From positions 1 to 64,000 of the forward strand of contig NZ_PVTE01000013.1 of the NCBI RefSeq assembly GCF_003002825.1: DNA of 64,000 nt, given 5' to 3'. This stretch comes from Spirosoma oryzae. GTDB lineage: Bacteria; Bacteroidota; Bacteroidia; Cytophagales; Spirosomataceae. Below the pieces are notes generated by a model. It searched no databases, was not told where the DNA came from, and was given only the letters and a program-made list of their open reading frames with translations. Position numbers and translations under genes: made by a program. Of this stretch, positions 1 to 8,774 are shown one piece after another. The stretch's first letter is position 1; each line of letters begins with the position of its first letter.

Positions 1-116
1 CGCTGGGAGAAGAAGGTCGCCAATTATAAAGCCTTGCTATTTCTGGCCTGTGCCCACATCGTTTGGAAACGCTCAATCATTTTCGGATAGGCTCTTAGTA
101 AGTCAGTGAACTGGAT

Positions 117-508
117 ACGCGTAACCGGGGGGCTGTTAAGTTCTAGCCTGTTTACCCCCCGCCCCCCTGAAGGGCTAATCTTGTAGGGGTTTCACGTCCT
201 GTACTTAACTGGCTTTATGGACAGGCTTTTTTACCCCTAAATCCCCTGAAGGGGACTTTACTCGCACTTAGAAAAAGTCCGGCAGCGGCCGACCGCCCTT
301 CAGGGGATTTAGGGGTAAAAAAGCTCCTTTGCGAAGTGCTCGGTTTTGAAGGCTCAAAACCCCTACAAGGTTAGCCTGAAGGGGGAGTAGTTTGCTTGCA
401 AATTTCACCCCCTTTAGGGGGCGGGGGGTATGGTTAGCCGAAAGAAATTTGCCTATCATCAGCGCTAAACCAAGAACTTAACGGCCCTGCGCGTAACCGG
501 GGGGTAAA
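117..508. repeat. nested palindromic intergenic repeat tract
   Basis: No gene is seen in positions 1-433. The tract holds a perfect 29-bp inverted repeat (225-253 and 296-324, 42-bp loop) built around acccctaaatcccctgaagg. Outer, less perfect arms lie at about 167-192 and 352-378 (cccctacaag type). A direct repeat of gcgtaaccggggg occurs near 119 and 491. It resembles the short palindromic elements common between genes in this group. The right-hand copy runs into the 3' end of the neighbouring PIN-domain gene. Confidence 0.7.
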
Positions 509-850
509 CCGAAAGTCTTTAACGTTGTACGTCCGCAACTCGATGTTATAAATCAGGGCTGTAGCAACAATAAAGGTGTCGGGTAGTCCTATGTGATGAG
601 ATAGAGCATATAACTGCGAAAGCTGCAACGCCAATTGTGCTATTGGTTCGTTGACGGGCAACATGAAAAAGCCCTGTAGCTCCTTCTGAATAGCGGTGAA
701 TTCCTGTTTGTTTAACGCGCCCTGACATAACTCCATGGCGATGATCGTATTGATCGCCAGATTAGCTTTTCCAATAGTATTAACAAAGGCAACAGCGCCG
801 GGGCGCTTGCGTAAGTAATCGATTAGGATTGACGTATCGGTCAAAATCAT
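434..850 (-). CDS. VapC-family PIN-domain ribonuclease toxin
   Basis: About 138 residues, starting at the ATG that overlaps the upstream antitoxin stop (TAATG, 848-852); an in-frame ATG 12 nt earlier is less likely. PIN-domain signs are the N-terminal MILTDTSILIDYL with its first catalytic Asp, a central Glu in IAMELCQG, and the late GLPDTFIVATAL and TYNVKDF motifs. VapC toxins are Mg-dependent ribonucleases held inactive by their cognate antitoxin. The last 20 or so residues after KDFRF are unusual: that stretch is encoded by the gcgtaaccggggg repeat next door, so the natural C-terminus seems to have been replaced or extended by repeat DNA. It may still be active, because the core is intact. 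Confidence 0.85.
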   Translation of the reverse strand: MILTDTSILIDYLRKRPGAVAFVNTIGKANLAINTIIAMELCQGALNKQEFTAIQKELQGFFMLPVNEPIAQLALQLSQLYALSHHIGLPDTFIVATALIYNIELRTYNVKDFRFTPRLRAGPLSSWFSADDRQISFG

Positions 851-1128
851 TAGCGACGCCAAGAAGTTTTGCGTAGGTTGGAAACGTAGTCAGCGGCATT
901 GGATACTTGACTAAACAGCGTCGTATTTTCCGACTGTTCGTTGGATGTATCTAGCGAATCAGCAATGATGTGCCCATGCTCGGTGGGATTGAGATGCGGG
1001 TATTCCAGTGTCGGCAAGGCTGCGCTTAGTAGTTCTTCAATGACTAACTGCACACTTTTTCCAGTGGCATTTACCTCCTCGTTGATGCGTTGCTCCAACT
1101 GTGCGTCGTCGATATGCACGGTTATCAT
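850..1128 (-). CDS. VapB-like antitoxin
   Basis: A 92-residue protein translationally coupled to the PIN toxin (TAATG overlap). The N-terminus (MITVHIDDAQLEQRINEEV) has the beta-strand plus helix pattern of ribbon-helix-helix or related antitoxin DNA-binding domains, and the polar C-terminal half would wrap the toxin. The antitoxin identity rests mainly on gene order and size; the exact family was not recognised. A 16-bp inverted repeat overlaps its start codon, as expected for autoregulation. Confidence 0.7.
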   Translation of the reverse strand: MITVHIDDAQLEQRINEEVNATGKSVQLVIEELLSAALPTLEYPHLNPTEHGHIIADSLDTSNEQSENTTLFSQVSNAADYVSNLRKTSWRR

Positions 1129-1142
1129 ACGATATGTCGTAT
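1127..1142. promoter_or_regulatory. candidate TA operator
   Basis: Perfect 6-bp arms ATACGA/TCGTAT around a TATG centre overlap the start codon of the antitoxin gene. Position and symmetry suit an autoregulatory operator for the toxin-antitoxin complex, but this is inferred from position only. Confidence 0.4.
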
Positions 1143-1196
1143 CAAAACAGCATCCTGCTGTTCGGTTAAGTTAAATATACGCAAAATAGCCGTTAG

Positions 1197-3143
1197 TTAT
1201 CTGACAACCCGGCTCGAAACGGTTTCTGTGAGTACATCGGCTGATAAACTATCCAGTGAAATGCAGTCTGCTCCCAGGGCGTCGGCAAGGGCGTTGGCGC
1301 GGCCAAGACGCAGGTAGTCGGCGTCGGTGTCCAAGACCAGCGCGGGTACGGACTGCGCACGTACCTGACCGGCAAGCTGCACGACCTGCTGCCAGGCATC
1401 GCCACTACCCGCCCCGGCGGACAGGCTCGGTAGAGAAACGTTGGCTTTGCCGTCGCTGAGCACGACCAGGAACGGACGATGCTCGCGGAACTGCTGCATC
1501 ACATCAAGGGCGAGTTGCAGGGCGTGGGGCAGGGGTGTCCGGCCGCCGGTGGGTAACGCACGCAGCGCCTGCTCCGCCTGCTCGACGTCCCGTGTCGGCG
1601 GTAGCAGCAACTGCGCGTCGACACCCCGAAAGCTGATGACGCCCACACTGTCGCGGTGCTGATACGCGTCGGTCAGCAGGCTTAGTACGGCTCCTTTCAC
1701 CGCTTCCATCCGCTGACCAGCCGCCATCGATCCCGACGCATCTACGACGAATAGAATCAGCCGCGCCGTTTTACTCGCCCGGACGGTCTGGTGGAAGTCG
1801 TCGCGGCTGATGATAAGATCGTCCGTATTGCGGAGTAGCGCGCTTTGAAGCGTAGCCGTGATAGCAAGGTCGGTCGGTTGCGGATTGGGAACGGCGCGTA
1901 CAAAGGCCCCTCGTTGCTGACCAGTTGTAGCTGGATGCTTCCCCGCCGGAGCCGGTTGTGGCTGACGTACTTGTTCCGTCAGCGCGGTTGGCAACGTTGG
2001 TGCAGCGATTAGTGGTAGCGCCCCGAACACTTGTTCCGGTTGCGTCGGTTCGGGGGGCTGACTGGTATCTCCTTCCGGCGAATCGTCCGGTGTTGAATCC
2101 GATCCAGTGCTGTCCGGCCCATTTTCGGTTTCGGTGGGCGGTTTCGGTGGAGCGGTAGCCGGGTTGGGTTGGTTGGTCGCTGGCGGTGGGGCGTCGGTTG
2201 GCTTTTTGCGTTGCCGATGGGGGAGCGCCAGTTCAGCCGCCTGTTTTATGTCGTCGGGTATAACGTCGGTTCTTCCGGCAAGAGCGGCTATCGTCAGGGC
2301 GGTTTTGTACAGTACGATGTCAGCCCGCAGACTAACGATGTTCAGGTCGGTGCAAAGCTGACTAATCATAGTCAGCATCCCATCGGCCATGCGAACCGAA
2401 GGCAGCAACTGCCGAGCCTGGTCGATCTGTTGTTGCAGCGTCCGCTGTTCGTTAATCCATTGCTCCGCGAAGGCAATCGGGGCCGTTTCGAACGCGATCC
2501 GTCGGCGTACGACCTCGGTCCGTTCCTCGACCGCACGGGGCGCTGCCACATCGACCATCAACCCAAACCGGTCGAGGAATTGCGGACGCAGCGTACCTTC
2601 TTCGGGATTCATCGTACCAATAAGCATGAACCGCGCGGGATGACTGACCGATAAGCCATCGCGCTGTACCGTGTTGATCCCCATGGCCGCTACGTCGAGC
2701 AGCACGTTGACCAGGTGATCGGCCAGCAGGTTTACTTCATCAATGTACAGGATACCCTGATGCGCCGATGCCAGCAGCCCCGGTAGCAACTTCTTCTGCC
2801 GGTCGACCAGTACGCTTTCCAGATCCAGACTGCCCACGACCCGATCTTCAGTCGCGCCCAGCGGTAAATCGACAAATGGGACGGCGATGGTCTCGGTCTG
2901 CCAGTCGACTTGTTGGCAGGCGTCACAAGCTGGTAATGGCTCGTCAGGGCGGCAGTTGAACCGTGAACCCGCTACCCGCTGCACCGATGGCATGACGGCC
3001 GACAGTCCCCGGACGGCGGTACTTTTCGCGGTGCCTTTGTCGCCCCGAATCAGCACCCCGCCAATACCCGGATTAACGGCGCACAGCAGTAGCGCCTGTT
3101 TCAGCAACGGCTGACCAACGAGGGCCGAAAATGGGTAGGTCAT
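1197..3143 (-). CDS. ChlI/ChlD-type chelatase AAA+ and VWA subunit (cobaltochelatase partner)
   Basis: About 648 residues from the ATG at 3143, which overlaps the fic stop as ATGA; the open frame runs 45 codons further upstream inside fic, so this start was preferred. N-terminal AAA+ ATPase: Walker A GDKGTAKS (residues 34-41), Walker B LYIDEVNLL and the sensor region IGTMNPEEG. A Pro-rich, acidic linker follows (about 335-420). The C-terminal von Willebrand A domain has the MIDAS motif DASGSM. This is the fused I+D architecture of magnesium chelatase that serves as ATPase motor for CobN-type cobaltochelatases where CobS/CobT are absent. Two genes upstream lies cobN, supporting a role in cobalt insertion into the corrin ring rather than chlorophyll synthesis. 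Confidence 0.88.
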   Translation of the reverse strand: MTYPFSALVGQPLLKQALLLCAVNPGIGGVLIRGDKGTAKSTAVRGLSAVMPSVQRVAGSRFNCRPDEPLPACDACQQVDWQTETIAVPFVDLPLGATEDRVVGSLDLESVLVDRQKKLLPGLLASAHQGILYIDEVNLLADHLVNVLLDVAAMGINTVQRDGLSVSHPARFMLIGTMNPEEGTLRPQFLDRFGLMVDVAAPRAVEERTEVVRRRIAFETAPIAFAEQWINEQRTLQQQIDQARQLLPSVRMADGMLTMISQLCTDLNIVSLRADIVLYKTALTIAALAGRTDVIPDDIKQAAELALPHRQRKKPTDAPPPATNQPNPATAPPKPPTETENGPDSTGSDSTPDDSPEGDTSQPPEPTQPEQVFGALPLIAAPTLPTALTEQVRQPQPAPAGKHPATTGQQRGAFVRAVPNPQPTDLAITATLQSALLRNTDDLIISRDDFHQTVRASKTARLILFVVDASGSMAAGQRMEAVKGAVLSLLTDAYQHRDSVGVISFRGVDAQLLLPPTRDVEQAEQALRALPTGGRTPLPHALQLALDVMQQFREHRPFLVVLSDGKANVSLPSLSAGAGSGDAWQQVVQLAGQVRAQSVPALVLDTDADYLRLGRANALADALGADCISLDSLSADVLTETVSSRVVR

Positions 3144-4249
3144 AGGTCTGTCTGGTAGCTGAGTGAATAACTGGTGCTTCGGCCACCGGCTTCGTCTTTG
3201 ATTAGCATTCCTTTTTGAATCAAGTCCTGAATATCGCGCGAGGCTGTATCCTGCGAGCATTTGGCAATTTTCGCCCATTTCGATGACGTCAGCTTGCCGT
3301 CAAACCCATCCCAAAGTTTATTGATAAGCAGTCGTTGCCGGTCGTTGAGCGGTATATCGCCGAATCGGGACCAGAAGTGTGCTTTCACTAGCACTCGGGC
3401 CAGTTGCGTTTCGGTCTGATGTAGCGCCCGGCGCAGGCAATCCAGAAACCAAACCAGCCAGTCGGTGATGTCCAGCGAGCCGCGCTGCGTCCGTTCCAGC
3501 ATGGTATAATAGGCCTTTCGGTCTAATCGAATCTGCGCAGACAGACTATAGTACCGAAAACGGGACCGTTCGGCGCGTGCCAACTGCATGTCGGCAATCG
3601 CCCGCGCAATGCGACCGTTGCCGTCATCGAACGGATGAATCGTCACGAACCAGAGATGTGCGACGGCGGCTTTCAGGATTGGATCAAGCGATTGGTCGGT
3701 GTTGAACCAATCGATAAAACGGGTCATCTCATCGACTAATCGCTCACTGGCCGGGGCTTCAAAATGAACCCGTTCGCGACCAAGTGGACCCGACACAACC
3801 TGCATAGGCCCCATATCGTCGCTACGCCAGCGGCTCGTTTGAATCGTATACGAACCACTTCGGCCGTCCGGAAACAGGGCTGTTTGCCAGCCAAATAGTC
3901 GGTCTTCACGTAGTGGTTTATCGTACTCCTGAGTTGCATCCAGTAACATATCGACAACGCCATCCACCGACCGATCTGTCGGGATCAGGCCACCGATGTC
4001 GATGTTCAATCGCCGGGCTATGGACGAACGTACTTCATCCAGTGGTAGAATTTCACCTTCTATCTCCGACGTTTTCAGGACGTCCTGTGTAAGGGTCTGA
4101 AAACTTGCCTCCTGCTGAGCCGAAAAGCCAAGCATATCCATCCGTCCAGCAAGGCGGCCCTGTACATAGCGAACATCGCTCAGGAGCGCCGAAAGTTGTT
4201 CGTCCTGCCAGGTGAAGTGTGGCCACTGGCTGCGTTGATGAATGTACAT
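3140..4249 (-). CDS. Fic-family protein with C-terminal winged helix
   Basis: About 369 residues. The Fic core motif is HPFDDGNGRIAR (about residues 205-216), the AMPylation active site. An N-terminal inhibitory motif TSEIEG (about 60-65) matches the (S/T)xxxE(G/N) pattern of class II Fic enzymes, which block their own ATP site. The C-terminal 60 residues look like a winged helix (LTSSKWAKIAKCSQDTASRDIQDLIQKGMLIK). The start at 4249 is chosen over 4282 because the extra codons would lie inside the upstream repeat. The gene sits between cobN and the chelatase ATPase and is coupled to the latter by ATGA, an odd place for a Fic enzyme. Substrate unknown; self-regulation through the palindrome upstream is plausible. 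Confidence 0.88.
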   Translation of the reverse strand: MYIHQRSQWPHFTWQDEQLSALLSDVRYVQGRLAGRMDMLGFSAQQEASFQTLTQDVLKTSEIEGEILPLDEVRSSIARRLNIDIGGLIPTDRSVDGVVDMLLDATQEYDKPLREDRLFGWQTALFPDGRSGSYTIQTSRWRSDDMGPMQVVSGPLGRERVHFEAPASERLVDEMTRFIDWFNTDQSLDPILKAAVAHLWFVTIHPFDDGNGRIARAIADMQLARAERSRFRYYSLSAQIRLDRKAYYTMLERTQRGSLDITDWLVWFLDCLRRALHQTETQLARVLVKAHFWSRFGDIPLNDRQRLLINKLWDGFDGKLTSSKWAKIAKCSQDTASRDIQDLIQKGMLIKDEAGGRSTSYSLSYQTDL

Positions 4250-4263
4250 GACGATAGATATTC

Positions 4264-4328
4264 TATTCTCCGCAAAATACATTGTATTCTCCGCAAATTT
4301 GCGGAGAATACAATGGTTAATCTCCGCA
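4264..4328. promoter_or_regulatory. 34-bp perfect palindrome with extra half-sites upstream of fic
   Basis: Positions 4281-4314 form an uninterrupted 34-bp palindrome centred between 4297 and 4298. The repeated half-site is tattctccgcaaa: a direct copy lies at 4264-4276, then the two arms at 4285-4297 and 4298-4310 (inverted), and a partial tctccgc at 4321-4327. It fills the short gap between the cobN stop and the fic start. The clustered, phased half-sites suggest a DNA-binding site, most simply for the winged-helix tail of the Fic protein itself. A hairpin RNA or small mobile repeat is an alternative. Confidence 0.65.
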
Positions 4329-4329
4329 T

Positions 4330-7300
4330 CTATTCGTTTCGGGCTTCGAGCAGGCGTTCGCTGTTAAGGTAAATACCTTGTAGGGCGCTCAGCATCTCGG
4401 AGGATGGTTCCGCCCAAAGGCCACGCTGGGCAGCTTCGAGTAGCCGTTCGGCGATGGCGTTGAGTGCCCACGGATTGTTGTCGGCGAAGAACTCCTGCAT
4501 GGCCGGATCGAGGGCGTAGGTTTCGCCGACTTTCGCGTACATCCAGTCGTCGACAACCTGCGCGGTGGCGTCATAACCGAACAGGTAATCGACCGTTGCG
4601 GTAAGCTCTAAGCCGCCTTTGTAGCCGTGCTTTTTGATGCTGTCCAGCCACTTTGGATTGACAACCCGCGAGCGGAATACGCGTAGGGCTTCTTCCTTTA
4701 GATCGCGCACAACGGGCCGGGCGGGGTTCTGCGAATCGCCGAAATAATGCTTCGGCTGCTGCCCCGTCAGGCTGCGGATGGTGGCAATCATGCCGCCGTG
4801 AAATTGCAGGTAGTCGTCACTGTCGAAAATGTCGTGTTCGCGGTTGTCCTGATTGTGCAGGGCCACTTCGACGCCCGACAGCCGCTGCCGGAACTCGTCG
4901 CGGGCGTCGGCTCCCTGCACGGTGCGGGTGTACGCATAGCCACCCCAGTTGACGTAGGTTTCGGCGAAGTCAGCGTCGGTATGCCAGTTCTTTTCGTTGA
5001 TAAGCGGCAGAATCCCGGTGCCGTAGCTGCCCGGTGCTGCCCCGAAAATGCGGTAACCCGCCCGTTCTTCGGCTTCCTCGATGGGAACGTCCTGCGCCTG
5101 CAATTCCGCCAGTTCGGCCAGGTAGTGCTTGCGGACAAAGTTCTGCTCCGGCGATTCATCCAGCGCAATAACCCGCTGTACGGCATCGTCCAGCAGGTCG
5201 ATGAGGTGAGGGAAGGCGTCGCGGAAAAAGCCGCTGATACGGGTTGTGACGTCGATGCGCGGGCGACCTAACTCGTCGAGGGGAATCACGGCTACGTCAA
5301 CCACGCGTCGGCTTTCGGCCTGCCAGACGGGCCGTACGCCCAGCAGGGCCATGACCTCAGCGGCATCGTCACCACTGGTGCGCATGGCACTTGTGCCCCA
5401 GATGCTGATACCGACGCTTTCGGGGTAGCGGCCGGTTTCCTTCCAGTGTCGGTCGAGGACTTCGCGGGCCAGTTGCTGCCCCACCTCCCAGGCTGCTTGT
5501 GATGGCAGTGCGCGCGGATCGACGGCGTAGAAGTTACGACCCGTTGGCAGGATATGCGCCTGCCCGCGCGTCGGGGCACCACTCGGCCCGGCCGGTACGT
5601 ACCCGCCCGACAGGCCATGTAACAGGTTGGCTAGTTCGTCGTCGGTGCGAACCAGATTCGGCAGAAGTCGCTCACAAACGTAGGTTAGCACCTGTCGGAT
5701 ACCGGTCAGGGCGGGTGTGGTGGGGGGCAGGGTGAACGTCTCGAACAGGATTTGATCGATCTGACTGGTGCGGAACCGATGCTGCTCAGCCACGCGAAAC
5801 AGGTGGTTGCTCAGCTCGTCAATCACTTCCAGCGCATCGGCATTGGTGACGACAGGGCGTCCGGCAAGATCGATGAAGCGGTCGGCAACGGTTATTAGCC
5901 GTGCTCCTTTAGCGGTTTGTAAGTCGTTCAGGTCAAAGCCGAATAGTTGCGCAATTTCGGCTGACAGGCTCGGTGCGGACGCGTTGGGCAGACGGGTGAG
6001 CGATTGCAGCATGTCGATCAGGGCGTCGCTCGTGGGCATCTCGCCCAGCGTGTGCAGCCCGTTGCGAATCTGGGCAGCCCCCAATTCGCAGAGGTAGCCG
6101 TCGATGTCTTCGATCAGGTGTGCCACGTCCTTACCGTCCATCTCCGTCAGGCTGACCGGTACCCCGTCGGGCGTTAGCTCATCGTCCCACTCGTGCTTGT
6201 GATCGCCGTGGTCGCGGCTGAGCATGGCCGACAGGTCCATGTCCAGATTGGTCTGTTTGATGAGCGTCCAGATTTGTCGTTGCAGCAGCGGCAGTTTGGC
6301 CGGGTCCATCGTCTCGACCTGGTAATATTCATCGACCAGTTGCGTCAGCTGAGCCAGTTCGCCGTAGCTGTCGGCCGATGTCATGGGGGGCATCAGGTGG
6401 TCGACCACCACCGCGTGGGCGCGCCGTTTCGCCTGCGATCCTTCGCCGGGATCATTGATGATGAATGGGTAGAACAGCGGCAGATCACCCAATAACGCGT
6501 CCGGAAAACAGTTCGCCGACAGGCCGATGCCTTTACCCGGCAACCATTCTAGTGTGCCGTGCTTACCGACGTGGACGATGGCGTCGGCCTGCCAGTCGTC
6601 GCGGAGCCAGCGGTAGAGGGCGTAGTAGTGGTGCGTCGGTGGGAGGTCAGGCTGATGGTAAATGGCGTCAGGGTCCATACCATAGCCGCGTGGCGGTTGC
6701 AGGGCCACGAACGTATTGCCCAGGTGCAGCCCCGCCAGCGCGATGTGTCCGTCGTGGACGTAGGTTTCGCCGGGGGGCGGCCCCCACTGCTTCATCATCT
6801 TCTGCTGCACGAGGTCGGGCAGGTCGGCAAACCAGCGGGCGTACTGCGCCGTCGACACTCGCCCGGCTGCGTTCGCCAGTTGGTCGGTTGTCAGGTAGGT
6901 CTGGTCGTACGAGCAGCGGTCGATCAGTTGGTGAATCAGGTCGGTGCCGGTGGCGGGTAGGTCGCCCACCTGGTAGCCTTCGGCCTCCATGGCGTGCAGC
7001 ATGTTTAGCAGTGATGCGGGTGCATCCAGCCCCACGGCGTTACCGATCTGCGACGCTTTCGTGTTCGAATTCGTGAAGATAAACGCGATTCGTTTCTGGG
7101 CGTTGGGTAGGCTGCGTAAGCGCGAAAACCGACGGGCCAGCCCCGTTACGCGCTCTACCCGGTCGTCGAGCGGTACGTAGCCTTTCGTCGTGCGATCCTT
7201 TTCCTTGAACGATACCGGCACGGTAATGATCCGCCCGTCGAACTCCGGGATAGCGACGTTCATGGCCGTGTCGAGCGGGTTCAGCCCCCGGCTCGATGAC

Positions 7301-8619
7301 TCCCACGGTCCCCGCGCCATGCCGGGTGTTATGGCCTGAAAGATGGGTACGTTCAGTTGCATCAACATCGCCTGCGAAGGGGCTTCGTCGTCGCCCGAAC
7401 GCAGGTCGGTCATGGCGTAGGAGATGGTGTTGATAAGATTATCGATGGCAATGCCGCCGTGCTCCGCCCGGAAAAACGAAAACGCGAAGGGCGCACCGGT
7501 ATCGGGGTCGACGGCTTTGAGCGAGGTTGTGAAAACGGGCAGTGCGTTGAGTGATTTCTCCTCCAGCGACCGTACCAGTGCGTCCACGAAGGCCGTGTTA
7601 CCGCTGATCCAGTGCGAGCGGTAGAACGTAATACCTACCGTCGGCCAGTCTGAATTGTGGCGCTGCACCCACTCCTGCATATCAGTGTTTTCGGGCAGGT
7701 CGGGGTGGTAGATGCCGTGGTCGGGGAGTTGTACCGGTGCGTCGGCCCCGAAACCCGTCAGCAGCAGGTGGTCCGACAGAAAGTACAGCAGCGACGTCAG
7801 GTTCTGATAGCCACCGGCCTGTACGTAGGCCAGCGTTTCGTGCAGGATGGCGGGCGACACTGTCGAGACGGCGGCAAATTCCGGGTTCAGATCACCCGTG
7901 CCGCTGATGACGATCAGATGCTGCCCGCGCTCGTTGGCCCGGCGCACCAGTTCACCAAAACCCGGCACGCTGCTCGGCCGACCATGAATGCGGAGGATGA
8001 TAATCCGGGCGGTACCAATTTCGCGGTCGAGCAGCTGCGCCATCTGCGCTTCACTCCTGATCGCCAGCAGACTCAGGCCCGTTGTTTTCGGGAAATCGTC
8101 GGGCAGCGTTTGCAGCACCCGATTCATCGTTAGCAGGTCGGTGTCGGCATGGGTCAGGAATACGATACCACTCGTCGGCAGGGCCACCTGTCCCGCCTGC
8201 GTGGCCGTTTCGGAACCTTTCCAGCTGTAAAACTGAAAGACGTATTCCGACAGCTCGGCCGGGGGCGGCAGGTAGCCGTCGGCGGCAATCATACTGTCGA
8301 TATAGTCGAAAATGGCGATGATCTGCCAGTCGCTGTTGATGGAGTGAAACCAGACCGACTGCCCGTCGAACAGCAATGTGACGACGTTGGCGAGCGTACA
8401 CGGCCCCAGGCATCCACCTTTGGTCATGTGCACGACGTTGCGGATTTTCCGGCGCATCCATTCGCTCTTGTAAAGGTCGACCGGGATAGCCGCGTACCCC
8501 CGGTCGACGCGCCCGCAGCAGCAGGCGTTGTAGCAGTACGACAGGTGCCCCCGGCGCTGCACGAGGTTAATGGCTTTTCCGTCGGCGCGGGTTACGCGTT
8601 GCCGTTTGATATCTGCCAT
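4330..8619 (-). CDS. cobN: cobaltochelatase large subunit CobN with N-terminal Fe-S-like domain
   Basis: A 1429-residue CobN/ChlH-family protein, the porphyrin/corrin-binding subunit that inserts Co2+ into hydrogenobyrinic acid a,c-diamide. Typical stretches include [31 protein letters not shown] and [12 protein letters not shown]. Residues 1-125 or so are not part of normal CobN: they contain Cys29, Cys33-35 and a GGCLGPC block (Cys70, Cys74), the pattern of a thioredoxin-fold [2Fe-2S] ferredoxin. The CobN core begins around residue 140 ([13 protein letters not shown]). Lies downstream of cobB under a B12 riboswitch and upstream of the ChlI/D-type ATPase gene, so a full aerobic-type chelatase is encoded here. 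The Fe-S domain might deliver electrons or sense metal or redox state; that is inference. Confidence 0.92.
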   Translation of the reverse strand: MADIKRQRVTRADGKAINLVQRRGHLSYCYNACCCGRVDRGYAAIPVDLYKSEWMRRKIRNVVHMTKGGCLGPCTLANVVTLLFDGQSVWFHSINSDWQIIAIFDYIDSMIAADGYLPPPAELSEYVFQFYSWKGSETATQAGQVALPTSGIVFLTHADTDLLTMNRVLQTLPDDFPKTTGLSLLAIRSEAQMAQLLDREIGTARIIILRIHGRPSSVPGFGELVRRANERGQHLIVISGTGDLNPEFAAVSTVSPAILHETLAYVQAGGYQNLTSLLYFLSDHLLLTGFGADAPVQLPDHGIYHPDLPENTDMQEWVQRHNSDWPTVGITFYRSHWISGNTAFVDALVRSLEEKSLNALPVFTTSLKAVDPDTGAPFAFSFFRAEHGGIAIDNLINTISYAMTDLRSGDDEAPSQAMLMQLNVPIFQAITPGMARGPWESSSRGLNPLDTAMNVAIPEFDGRIITVPVSFKEKDRTTKGYVPLDDRVERVTGLARRFSRLRSLPNAQKRIAFIFTNSNTKASQIGNAVGLDAPASLLNMLHAMEAEGYQVGDLPATGTDLIHQLIDRCSYDQTYLTTDQLANAAGRVSTAQYARWFADLPDLVQQKMMKQWGPPPGETYVHDGHIALAGLHLGNTFVALQPPRGYGMDPDAIYHQPDLPPTHHYYALYRWLRDDWQADAIVHVGKHGTLEWLPGKGIGLSANCFPDALLGDLPLFYPFIINDPGEGSQAKRRAHAVVVDHLMPPMTSADSYGELAQLTQLVDEYYQVETMDPAKLPLLQRQIWTLIKQTNLDMDLSAMLSRDHGDHKHEWDDELTPDGVPVSLTEMDGKDVAHLIEDIDGYLCELGAAQIRNGLHTLGEMPTSDALIDMLQSLTRLPNASAPSLSAEIAQLFGFDLNDLQTAKGARLITVADRFIDLAGRPVVTNADALEVIDELSNHLFRVAEQHRFRTSQIDQILFETFTLPPTTPALTGIRQVLTYVCERLLPNLVRTDDELANLLHGLSGGYVPAGPSGAPTRGQAHILPTGRNFYAVDPRALPSQAAWEVGQQLAREVLDRHWKETGRYPESVGISIWGTSAMRTSGDDAAEVMALLGVRPVWQAESRRVVDVAVIPLDELGRPRIDVTTRISGFFRDAFPHLIDLLDDAVQRVIALDESPEQNFVRKHYLAELAELQAQDVPIEEAEERAGYRIFGAAPGSYGTGILPLINEKNWHTDADFAETYVNWGGYAYTRTVQGADARDEFRQRLSGVEVALHNQDNREHDIFDSDDYLQFHGGMIATIRSLTGQQPKHYFGDSQNPARPVVRDLKEEALRVFRSRVVNPKWLDSIKKHGYKGGLELTATVDYLFGYDATAQVVDDWMYAKVGETYALDPAMQEFFADNNPWALNAIAERLLEAAQRGLWAEPSSEMLSALQGIYLNSERLLEARNE

Positions 8620-8639
8620 GTGGAGGGTAGTGGGTTTGT

Positions 8640-8774
8640 TTGTAGAGACGCAAAACTTTGCGTCTCAGCATGCGTCAGCCTTTTTTCTGCGTCAGCCTTT
8701 TTTCTGCGCCAGCCTTTACCGTCCGAGTTAATGACCGTCCGGGTGCTGAGACGCAAGGTATTGCGTCTCTACAA
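8640..8774. repeat. inverted gagacgcaa repeat with internal 17-bp tandem repeat
   Basis: Inverted outer elements tgtagagacgcaaaactttgcgtctca (8641-8667, itself near-palindromic) and its partner at 8748-8773. Between them lie two exact 17-bp copies of tgcgtcagccttttttc (8671-8687, 8688-8704) and a truncated third. The right half lies inside the cobB reading frame and codes for its last residues. The same gagacgcaaa element recurs at 17.79-17.93 kb. Confidence 0.7.

Noticed and set aside
1..433. Possible small genes in the first 430 bases
   Set aside because: The only open frame (268-459, minus strand) is a translation of palindromic repeat DNA.
8671..8717. Short tandem repeats considered as a CRISPR-like array
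   Set aside because: Units are 17 bp and directly abutting without unique spacers; no cas genes anywhere in the window.
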